Positions 57,078 to 64,000 of a DNA stretch of 64,000 bases are shown piece after piece. Below the pieces are notes generated by a model, which had not been told where the DNA came from, did not search any database, and was given only the letters and a program-made list of their open reading frames with translations. Origin of the DNA: JAHFTW01 sp038046785 (GTDB lineage: Archaea; Thermoplasmatota; E2; JACPAO01; JAHFTW01); NCBI GenBank assembly GCA_038046785.1, contig JBBSVM010000007.1, positions 31,549-95,548 on the forward strand, given 5' to 3'. A program made the position numbers and the translations under genes. The first letter of the stretch is position 1. Every line of letters starts with the position of its first letter.

Positions 57078-58664
57078 TCAGGCCTCCTTGGTTTCTTCAG
57101 TGGGTTCGGCGAACTCGGGTTCGGCGGAGCCTGCCGCAGTCCCTTCGTAGGACAGGGTGGGCGCCTCCTGCACGACCGGCACGGTGGAAACCGGGACGGG
57201 CATGGTCTTCACGAGTTTGGCGAGTTTGACGGTGTCCATGGCGAGCCGGACCGCTCCGGTGCCGAGGTTCACGGGTTGGCCGACGATGATGTTCTCGGCG
57301 ACGCCCTGGAGAGGGTCGATTTCGCCAATCATGCCGGCCTGCAGCAGGTGGTCCACGGTGATCTCGAACGCGGCGCGGGCGAGGATGGAGGACTTCTGGC
57401 CCGAGACACCCTGGCGACCGATGGCTTTGACCTCGCCGTCGGCCGTCATAACGTCGGCGACCAGCATGAGGTGGCGGCGGTCCACGGTGAGACCCTGGCC
57501 CTGCAGGGTGGCGTGCGCTTCGTCCATGACGGACTGGCGCGCCGCCTCGATGCCGAGGCACTCTTGGATCTGCACGATGTCGTTGGTGAGAACGCGGCTG
57601 TGGTCGATGCCGGGGATCTCGAGGATCTCCTTCAGGCTCGAGCCCTCGGTGAAAAGGATGTAGCCACCCTCGTCGTCGTCGCGGCGGATGACGAGGCGAG
57701 TGATGCCGTCAATCCCCTTGACCTTGATCTTCTTGAGGTCCTCGACTGCTTTCTGGAGGTTCTTGAAGTTGGGCTCGGTGAGCTTGACGAGGATTTTCGG
57801 GGTCTTGCCCTTCTCCTCGGTCGCGGTGATGCGGCGCACGGCGTTGACGGCGGCGAGGACATCCTCGAATTTGATGTCCTTCTCCGCCATGCGCTCGAGC
57901 TCGGGCGTGACCTTGATCTCAAGGCTGCCGAGGTCGGCGTCGACGGCGGCGATGTCCTTGAGCAGCGTCATCTCAATCTGGTTGGCGATGCGCGTAGCGA
58001 CGTTGCGGTCCGCCTTCACCTTCTCCTTCAGGAAGATGCGCATCGTCGGAGTGCTCGGCGTGCGCCGGGCGTCCACAATCTCGATGAGGCGGGGCAGACC
58101 GAGGGTGACGTTGATTTCTGCGACACCGGCGAAGTGGAAGGTGCGCATCGTCATCTGCGTTCCGGGCTCGCCGATGCTCTGGGCACCGACGATGCCGGCC
58201 GCTTCGGTGGCGTCCACCTTGGCGATGTTGTACTCCTCCACGGCGAGGTCGGCCGCCATCTTGAGCTGGGCGTCCGAGAAGCCGCGGGCGAGGCCGCCGT
58301 CGACGAGCTTGCGCACGATGCGCTGCGGCAGGATGCCCTCGCCGACGTGCTTGATGAGGAAAGCGTCCTTCTTCAGCAGCTCTTCCTTGCGGGTGTCGAC
58401 CTTGACCATCGTGGTCTCGAAGTCGCGCTCATCCACGACCACTTTGCGGGTGGTGCGGCGGGCGGCGGCGTCGCGCTTGCCCTTGCTGAACTTCAGGAGG
58501 ATTTCCTCGACCTCGTTGCCGGCGAAGCCCGCCGTCATGAGGGCCTTCTTGTCGGCCGACTTGGCGGACGTCACGGTGAAGCCGGCCTCAACGAGGCGCT
58601 CCGCCGTGGACTTGTCGAAGGCGTAGGTCTTCACCAAGCTGTTGAGGGTCTGTGCGCCAGCCAT
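57078..58664 (-). CDS. rpoA2: DNA-directed RNA polymerase subunit A'' (Rpo1C)
   Basis: 528 residues, the C-terminal third of the largest subunit. The conserved regions are seen: AAGIVGAQSIGEPGTQMTMRTFHFAGVAEINVTLGLPRLIEIVDARRTPSTPTM (trigger loop and bridge contacts) and VDRRHLMLVADVMTADGEVKAIGRQGVSGQKSSILARAAFEITVDHLL near the end. Residues 1-65 form an extra helix-hairpin-helix-like domain (AERLVEAGFTVTSAKSADKKALMTAGFAGNEVEEILLK) not present in all archaea. A Pro/Glu/Thr tail ends it. It starts on the base before rpoA1's stop. Confidence 0.96.
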   Translation of the reverse strand: MAGAQTLNSLVKTYAFDKSTAERLVEAGFTVTSAKSADKKALMTAGFAGNEVEEILLKFSKGKRDAAARRTTRKVVVDERDFETTMVKVDTRKEELLKKDAFLIKHVGEGILPQRIVRKLVDGGLARGFSDAQLKMAADLAVEEYNIAKVDATEAAGIVGAQSIGEPGTQMTMRTFHFAGVAEINVTLGLPRLIEIVDARRTPSTPTMRIFLKEKVKADRNVATRIANQIEMTLLKDIAAVDADLGSLEIKVTPELERMAEKDIKFEDVLAAVNAVRRITATEEKGKTPKILVKLTEPNFKNLQKAVEDLKKIKVKGIDGITRLVIRRDDDEGGYILFTEGSSLKEILEIPGIDHSRVLTNDIVQIQECLGIEAARQSVMDEAHATLQGQGLTVDRRHLMLVADVMTADGEVKAIGRQGVSGQKSSILARAAFEITVDHLLQAGMIGEIDPLQGVAENIIVGQPVNLGTGAVRLAMDTVKLAKLVKTMPVPVSTVPVVQEAPTLSYEGTAAGSAEPEFAEPTEETKEA

Positions 58665-61370
58665 CTATTTGCCTCCCTTGGTCGCCTTCGCCTTGCCGCT
58701 TGCGACGGCGGCGAAGATGTTCTCGAAGTCCACCGGCTCGCCGCCGACGGAGCGCGTGGGGTCCACGCCGTCTTCGCCGTACACGAACTGGATGACCGTG
58801 CCCGCGGTGTTGCGGACGGTGCCGTCCTGGGCAACCTTGAGGTCTTCCAGGGCGTTGATGAGACGGCGCTGCATGTAGCCGGAGCGGCTTGTGCGGACGG
58901 CCGTGTCGACGAGACCCTCACGTCCACCCATGGAGTGGAAGAAGTACTCGGTCGGGTTGAGGCCGGACTTGTAGGACGCTCCCACGAAGCCCTTAGCGTC
59001 GGCGCCCAGGTCGCCCCACTTGAAGTGAGGCAGGGTGCGCTTCTGGTAGCCACGGTGGATGCGCTTGCCACGAACGGCCTGTTGGCCCACAAGGCCGGCC
59101 ATCTGCGACAAGTTGAGCATCGAGCCACGCGCGCCGCAGCGCGCCATGAGAACGGCGGAGTTGTCCATGCCGAGCGACCGCGAAGCGGTTTCACCAGCAG
59201 CGTCACGGGTCTGACCCGTCTCGCGCATGATCTCCATCTCAAGGGTCTCCTCGGCCGAGCGGCCGGGCAGCGCCTGGAGTTCGCCCTTCTTGTACTGCTT
59301 CAGCAGGACATCGACGCGCTCCTTGGTCTGGCGGATGCGGTCCGAAATCTCGGTCTGCGCCTCAAGGGGCAGGTCTTCGTCGTCGATGGAAGTCGAGAAG
59401 CCGCGCAGGGTGAGGAAGCCGTTGCCGACCTTCGTCACTTTGTCGAGGAATTCGCGCGCGACCTGGTTGCCGTGGCGGCGGCTGATGTGGTCGAGCAGTT
59501 TGCCCTTCTCGGACGCAATGCTCGCCTTGTCGATGCCGCCGGCAACGAGCTGGGAGTTGACGATCTCAACCCAGAAATCGTTCTCGGGCAGGCGCGCCTC
59601 CTTCTCCTTCATGCCGGAGGGGCAGGCGTTGGCCTTGTAGCTGAGGTTGATGCCGGGGGGCAGCAGGGTGCTGAAGAGGTCGCGGCCGGCGACGAACTTG
59701 CGCATCTCGCCATGCTCGTCCTTCTGCTCGACGATGGCGGGCAGTTGGCCCTTGAAGCCGACGCGGGCGAGAACCTGGGTGGCATCCTCGAGCGGCAGCA
59801 GCGGGTTCTTCCAGGTGAGCAGGAAGTTGCCCGAGATGTGGTCGTGGATGGCGCCGATGATGGGGCCGCCGAAGCGGGGAGAGCGGATGTTCTCCTGCAC
59901 CTTCATCAGGATTTCAGCTTCGGCGCGGGCCTCTTCGCCCTGGATGACGTGCAGGTTCATCTCGTCGCCGTCAAAGTCCGCATTGTAGGGCGGGCAGTTG
60001 GGCAGGTTGAAGCGGAACGTCTTGCCGGGCATGACGCGCACCGTGTGGGCCATCATGCTCATGCGGTGCAGGGTGGGCTGCCGGTTGAACAGGACGACGT
60101 CGCCGTCGTCCAGTTGGCGCTCGACGATGGAGCCGACTTCGAGGCGCTTGGCGACTTCGTCGGCGTTCTTGTCGGTCACCTTGACGCGGCGGTTGTCCGG
60201 GCGAATCACGTAGTTGATGCCCGGGACGTACTTGCCGTCGGTGAACTTCGGCTCGGGGCCGCGCAGGATGAGCTCCGCGCAGTAGGCGAAGTTGGCCGGC
60301 GTGACGCGAATCGGCACGGTGAGCTCCTGGGCGCACTCGATGGGGACGCCGACGTCGTTGATCGACAGGTTCGGGTCGGGGCTGATGACCGTGCGGGCCG
60401 AGAAGTTGACGCGCTTACCCGACAGGTTGCTGCGGAAGCGGCCTTCCTTGCCCTTCAGGCGCTGGCTGATGGTCTTGAGCGGGCGGCCCGAGCGGTGGCG
60501 GGCGGGCGGGATGCCGGCCGTCTGGTTGTCGAAGTACGTCGTGATGTGGTACTGCAGCAGTTCCCACAGGTCCTCGACGATGAGCTGCGGGGCACCGGCA
60601 TCGCGGTTTTCCTGCAGGCGCTGGTTGATGCGGATGACGTCCACCATCTTGTGGGTGAGGTCGTCCTCGGAGCGCTCGCCCGACTCCAGCGTGATGCTGG
60701 GGCGCATGGTGACCGGGGGCACCGGCAGGACGGTGAGGACCATCCATTCGGGGCGGCACACTTCGGCGTTGAGGCCGAGCAGCTTGAGGTCCTCGTTCGG
60801 GACCTTCTCGAGCCACTCACGAACCTCGCTCGGGGTGAGCTTGTGGCCGTTCTCGCGGAACGTCGTCGGTTTGTCGACGTCGATGGTTCCGTGCTCGCGG
60901 CCGCAGTGCGGGCAGACGGTGACGTTGGAGGCGTCCTTGCTGACGCGCTTGGCGAGCAGCGAGACGTCCTTCTCCTCGGCCTCGTAGGTCTTGAGCTGCT
61001 TCTCGAAGTCCTCGCGGATGCGCTCGGTGAAGAGCAGCTTGCCGCAGCCGCGGCAGGTGCCGCGCAGGATGTCGCGCACGACGCGCACGAAGCCGACGTG
61101 AATCACGGGCATCGCGAGGTCGATGTGGCCGAAGTGGCCGGGGCAGTCGCCGACTTTCTGGCCGCAGGTCTTGCAGCGCAGGCCGGGCTCGATGACGCCG
61201 AGGCGGGGGTCCATGAGACCCATTTCGATGGGGAACCCATCCTCGTCGTAGGTGTCGGCGGTGATGACTTTCGTGGCCGAGAGACCGCGGATTTCCTTGG
61301 GGGAAAGCAGTCCGAACTTCATGTGGCCGATCTTCTTCGGCTGGTTGGTGAGCATGGTTCGCATTGTCAT
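58665..61370 (-). CDS. rpoA1: DNA-directed RNA polymerase subunit A' (Rpo1N)
   Basis: 901 residues from the ATG at 61370, preceded by GGAGGAA. The catalytic metal loop NADFDGDEMNLH is near residue 455, the clamp zinc site LRCKTCGQKVGDCPGHFGHI near 70 and a second cysteine set CRGCGKLL...CPHCGREHG near 115-165; also RFRSNLSGKRVNFSARTVISPDPNL (lid/rudder region) and GDGTV-like end. Eight bases after rpoB. The frame extends upstream but overlaps rpoB and lacks the family start. Confidence 0.97.
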   Translation of the reverse strand: MTMRTMLTNQPKKIGHMKFGLLSPKEIRGLSATKVITADTYDEDGFPIEMGLMDPRLGVIEPGLRCKTCGQKVGDCPGHFGHIDLAMPVIHVGFVRVVRDILRGTCRGCGKLLFTERIREDFEKQLKTYEAEEKDVSLLAKRVSKDASNVTVCPHCGREHGTIDVDKPTTFRENGHKLTPSEVREWLEKVPNEDLKLLGLNAEVCRPEWMVLTVLPVPPVTMRPSITLESGERSEDDLTHKMVDVIRINQRLQENRDAGAPQLIVEDLWELLQYHITTYFDNQTAGIPPARHRSGRPLKTISQRLKGKEGRFRSNLSGKRVNFSARTVISPDPNLSINDVGVPIECAQELTVPIRVTPANFAYCAELILRGPEPKFTDGKYVPGINYVIRPDNRRVKVTDKNADEVAKRLEVGSIVERQLDDGDVVLFNRQPTLHRMSMMAHTVRVMPGKTFRFNLPNCPPYNADFDGDEMNLHVIQGEEARAEAEILMKVQENIRSPRFGGPIIGAIHDHISGNFLLTWKNPLLPLEDATQVLARVGFKGQLPAIVEQKDEHGEMRKFVAGRDLFSTLLPPGINLSYKANACPSGMKEKEARLPENDFWVEIVNSQLVAGGIDKASIASEKGKLLDHISRRHGNQVAREFLDKVTKVGNGFLTLRGFSTSIDDEDLPLEAQTEISDRIRQTKERVDVLLKQYKKGELQALPGRSAEETLEMEIMRETGQTRDAAGETASRSLGMDNSAVLMARCGARGSMLNLSQMAGLVGQQAVRGKRIHRGYQKRTLPHFKWGDLGADAKGFVGASYKSGLNPTEYFFHSMGGREGLVDTAVRTSRSGYMQRRLINALEDLKVAQDGTVRNTAGTVIQFVYGEDGVDPTRSVGGEPVDFENIFAAVASGKAKATKGGK

Positions 61371-61378
61371 TTCCTCCT

Positions 61379-64000
61379 TTACACCAGGGCCTCGAGCTTC
61401 ATGCGGGGCGCCACGATGAGCGCCTTCAGCTCTTCCATCAGCAACTTGTAAGCGTACGACATTTCGACCGGGTGGATGTCGGCATCGTCGCCGCACACCG
61501 TGCAGCGGTAGAAGCCGCGACGATCCAGCATGGCCACGTGGCCGCAGTGGTCGCAGACGTACTGCGTCGTCAGGTCCGACTCGTCGAGGAGGCGGTCCTT
61601 GATCACCATCGAGACGCCGTGGCCGATGAGCGCGTCGCGCTCCATCTCACCAAAGCGCAGACCACCGTCACGAGCGCGACCCTCGGTCGGCTGCCGGGTG
61701 AGAATCTGCACGGGGCCACGGCTGCGGGCGTGAATCTTGCCGGCGACCATGTGGTGCAGTTTCTGGTAGTAGATGCAGCCGACGAAGATGTCGGCCTCGA
61801 ACATGCGGCCGGTCTGGCCGTCGTACATCTGGCGGCGGGCGTTGTGCTTGAAGCCGTTCTTGAGGAGAGCCTCACGCAGGACGGTCTCGGGCTCGCCGGA
61901 GAAGGCGGTGCCGTCGATGAAGCGGCCTTCGGACGAGCCGACGAGGCCGCCAATCATTTCGAGAACGTGGGCCACCGTCATGCGCGACGGGATGGCGTGC
62001 GGGTTGACGACGATGTCCGGGGTCTGGCCCTCTTCGTCGAAAGGCATGCCTTCCTGCGGGACGATGAGGCCAAGAACGCCCTTCTGGCCGTGCTTGGACG
62101 CGAACTTGTCGCCGAGCTCGGGGACGCGCTGGTCGCGGACTTTGATCTTGACCATGCGCGAGCCGTTGACCGACTCGGTGAGCATGACGGTGTCGACCCA
62201 TCCGGCCTCGCCGTGGCGCACGGTGACCGAAGTCTCGCGGCGCTTCTGCGGGGTCAGGAAGTCGGTCGGCTCCTCGAGGAAGCGGGGCGGGCTGGTCTTG
62301 CCAATCAAGACGTCGCCGCCATGGACGGGGCGCTCGGGGCTGATGAGGCCGTCGGGCTCGATGTAGGCGTACATCTCCTCGGGGCGCACACCGCGGCACT
62401 CGGGGTCCGGGCGCTCGAAGCGGTCTTCCTGACCGCCGGGGTAGCGGCGCTCCTCCGTGTTGTAGGTGCGGAAGAAGGTGCTGCGTCCCAGGCCGCGCTC
62501 GAGGCTGCCCTTGGAGATGACGATGGCGTCTTCCATGTTGTAGCCGTGGAACGACATGACCGCGACAACGAAGTTCTGCCCGGCGGGGCGGTCGTTGAAG
62601 TGCAGGTAGTTGCCGGCGTGCGTCTGGACGAGCGGGGCCTGCGGCGTGTGCAGCAGGTGACCGCGGGTGTCCGGGCGGATGCGGTAGTTGGCGTCGCCGA
62701 AGCCGAGGGACTGCTTGCCCATGCCGGCGCCCATGGTGATGCGGGGCGACGAGTTGTGCTCGGGGTAGGGAACCAGCGACGAGCCGATGCCGAGGATAAT
62801 CATCGGGTCGATCTCGACGTGCGAGTGCTCTTTGCCGAGTTTCTTCTTGTCGAGGGCGACGAAGAGGTTCTCTTCTTCTTCGGCGTCGATGTACTCGATG
62901 ATGCCCTCGTTGATGAGGTCGCTCCACTTGATGCGGCCGGACTGGATGTCCTTGGCGTACTCATCGTTGTAGCGCATCTTGCCCGCCTCGGCAACGAGGA
63001 GGGGACGGCGGACGCGGCCGGCGTCGCAGTTGAGCAGGATGGCGTTGTTGTCGGCATCCCAGTAGACGTTGACCTCATTGCTGAGGAGACCGGCGCGGCG
63101 GCGCTCCTTGATGCGCTTCACCAGGTCGGTGGCGTCGGCGTGCAGGCCGACGAGGTCACCGTTGAGGTAGACCTGGACTTCCGTGGAGTCGCGCTCGACC
63201 GGCTTGAGGCCGAAGTCGCGCAGAACGCGCTCGACCTCGCGCTCGGGGAAGCCCTCGGAAATCTCGACGCAGAGACTGAGGTTCTTCACGAGACCGCAGT
63301 TCGGTCCTTCCGGGGTCTCGTTCGGACAGAGACGACCCCACTGTGTGGAGTGCAAGTCACGCGCTTCGAAGTGCGGCTGGCTGCGGGTCAGCGGGCTGGT
63401 GACGCGGCGCATGTGCGACAGCGCAGCCAGATTGCTCGTGCGGTCGAGCAGCTGCGAGACGCCGGCGCGGCCGGAGACCCAGTTGCCGGTGGCGAGGCTG
63501 TGCAGCAGGCGCTGCGTGAGGACGTCGGCGCGCACCGCGGTCTGAATCTTGACGTCGCGGTTGCGGGCGTGGGCGCGCTCGAGTTGGTACTTGAGGTCCT
63601 TGCAGAGCGCCATGAAGGCGACGCGGAACAGGTCCTCCATCAGGTCGCCGGCGAGCTTGAGGCGCTTGTTGGCGTAGTGGTCCTTGTCGTCCTCTTCGCG
63701 CAGGCCGAGGAACAGTTCGAAGACGGCCTGACCCATGCGGGCGAGGAAGATGGCCTTCGTGATGCGGTCCTCCGGCTCCTGGCCGAGGTGGGGCAGCAGG
63801 TTGCGGTCCATGAGGGCCTCAACGCGCTTGACACGGTACTCCTTGGCCTGGCCGCCGGCGAGGCGCTTGCCGAGGTAGCCGATGGCGTCCTCGCGCGAGC
63901 TGACGCCGTACTCTTCCGCGGCGGACTCGATGTTGCCGAAGATGAGGGGCTCCATCGCCTTCTGGCGCTTCTCGTCCGTCATGATGGCGTGGACGATCTC
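61379..64000 (-). CDS. rpoB: DNA-directed RNA polymerase subunit B (Rpo2), N-terminus beyond the window
   Basis: The last 873 residues are present; the frame is open to the window edge. Conserved parts include DKDHYANKRLKLAGDLM, HSTQWGRLCPNETPEGPNCGLVKNLSL, GYNMEDAIVISKGSLERGLGRSTFFRTY, RVPELGDKFASKHGQKGVLGLIVP, and the C-terminal zinc site CDHCGHVAML...CTVCG. B'' and B' regions continue in one frame, so the gene is not split at the usual site. An rpoH gene would be expected upstream, outside the window. Confidence 0.97.
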   Translation of the reverse strand, partial: EIVHAIMTDEKRQKAMEPLIFGNIESAAEEYGVSSREDAIGYLGKRLAGGQAKEYRVKRVEALMDRNLLPHLGQEPEDRITKAIFLARMGQAVFELFLGLREEDDKDHYANKRLKLAGDLMEDLFRVAFMALCKDLKYQLERAHARNRDVKIQTAVRADVLTQRLLHSLATGNWVSGRAGVSQLLDRTSNLAALSHMRRVTSPLTRSQPHFEARDLHSTQWGRLCPNETPEGPNCGLVKNLSLCVEISEGFPEREVERVLRDFGLKPVERDSTEVQVYLNGDLVGLHADATDLVKRIKERRRAGLLSNEVNVYWDADNNAILLNCDAGRVRRPLLVAEAGKMRYNDEYAKDIQSGRIKWSDLINEGIIEYIDAEEEENLFVALDKKKLGKEHSHVEIDPMIILGIGSSLVPYPEHNSSPRITMGAGMGKQSLGFGDANYRIRPDTRGHLLHTPQAPLVQTHAGNYLHFNDRPAGQNFVVAVMSFHGYNMEDAIVISKGSLERGLGRSTFFRTYNTEERRYPGGQEDRFERPDPECRGVRPEEMYAYIEPDGLISPERPVHGGDVLIGKTSPPRFLEEPTDFLTPQKRRETSVTVRHGEAGWVDTVMLTESVNGSRMVKIKVRDQRVPELGDKFASKHGQKGVLGLIVPQEGMPFDEEGQTPDIVVNPHAIPSRMTVAHVLEMIGGLVGSSEGRFIDGTAFSGEPETVLREALLKNGFKHNARRQMYDGQTGRMFEADIFVGCIYYQKLHHMVAGKIHARSRGPVQILTRQPTEGRARDGGLRFGEMERDALIGHGVSMVIKDRLLDESDLTTQYVCDHCGHVAMLDRRGFYRCTVCGDDADIHPVEMSYAYKLLMEELKALIVAPRMKLEALV

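Noticed and set aside
57072..61451. A 1459-codon open frame on the plus strand
   Set aside because: It is antisense to rpoA1 and rpoA2, whose protein sequences are conserved. High GC content keeps the antisense frame open; the product is repetitive in Val, Leu, Gly and Asp with no recognisable domain.

Overview
The window is 64 kb of a high-GC archaeal chromosome. Archaeal markers include an RNA polymerase largest subunit split into A' and A'' with a B subunit that appears unsplit, a PolD small subunit, aEF1A, aIF1, RNase P protein Rpp29, a fused-type tRNA splicing endonuclease, NreA, and eukaryote-type ribosomal proteins (eL19, eL32, eS4, eL30). Proteins are not acidic and rpoB is not split, which argues against Haloarchaea. 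A high-GC member of the Thermoplasmatota or a related euryarchaeal lineage is my best guess, inferred from gene content only. The window contains one scaffold gap of 100 Ns (52253-52352).

Layout. 1-5.9 kb, minus strand: two secreted or lipid-anchored surface proteins, trpS, a lamin-tail protein, and an endA/DHH-phosphoesterase pair. 5.9-11.7 kb, plus strand: cysS, a CDP-alcohol phosphatidyltransferase, a tRNA-Leu locus with degenerate copies, a ThiI-like THUMP protein whose ATP-binding loop is destroyed, a ketopantoate-reductase-like gene and a PLP trans-sulfuration enzyme. 11.9-13.5 kb, minus: aEF1A and uS10. 13.8-17.6 kb, plus: a tiny zinc-ribbon protein, tRNA-Ile and tRNA-Arg, a hydrolase, and PolD DP1. 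17.6-22.3 kb, minus: an ALDH7-type dehydrogenase, a CLC channel, an HNH nuclease and an unknown protein.

22.3-38.6 kb, minus, is the great ribosomal-protein cluster, read uL3, uL4, uL23, uL2, uS19, uL22, uS3, uL29, aIF1 | Rpp29, M28 peptidase, DUF1428 | uS17, uL14, uL24, eS4, uL5, uS14, uS8, uL6, eL32, eL19, uL18, uS5, uL30, uL15 | SecY. The bars mark places where T-rich terminators or a TATA element suggest separate transcripts, and the middle block contains two non-ribosomal genes. 38.9-49.4 kb is mixed: a VOC protein, tRNA-Ser, a MoaD/ThiS-like protein with an aldo-keto reductase, hisS, purB, nreA, a membrane glycosyltransferase, a FAD oxidoreductase and an FKBP-like lipoprotein. 49.5-51.9 kb, plus, is the uS13-uS4-uS11-rpoD operon. 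51.9-52.6 kb is a tRNA-Leu locus with a 118-bp repeat array and the gap. 53-56 kb holds a DedA/PAP2/GT-C fusion and a DoxX protein. 56.3-64 kb, minus, is the rpoB-rpoA1-rpoA2-eL30-nusA operon, with rpoB cut by the window edge.

Most unusual signals: (1) short perfect hairpins in chains, together with direct and inverted copies of the 3' ends of genes, occur beside tRNAs (Leu-CAA, Arg-TCT, Ser-CGA, Leu-CAG) and also beside protein genes (ALDH, nusA, rps10). At two tRNA-Leu loci an intact tRNA sits between a 5' piece and a 3' piece of a second copy. (2) Three translation operons share an extended promoter of the form TATAGGGG..TC..GTCGG. (3) Several operon ends share a pyrimidine-rich terminator. 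(4) There is a ThiI paralog without its PP-loop and a three-domain membrane fusion with a catalytically degenerate PAP2 part.
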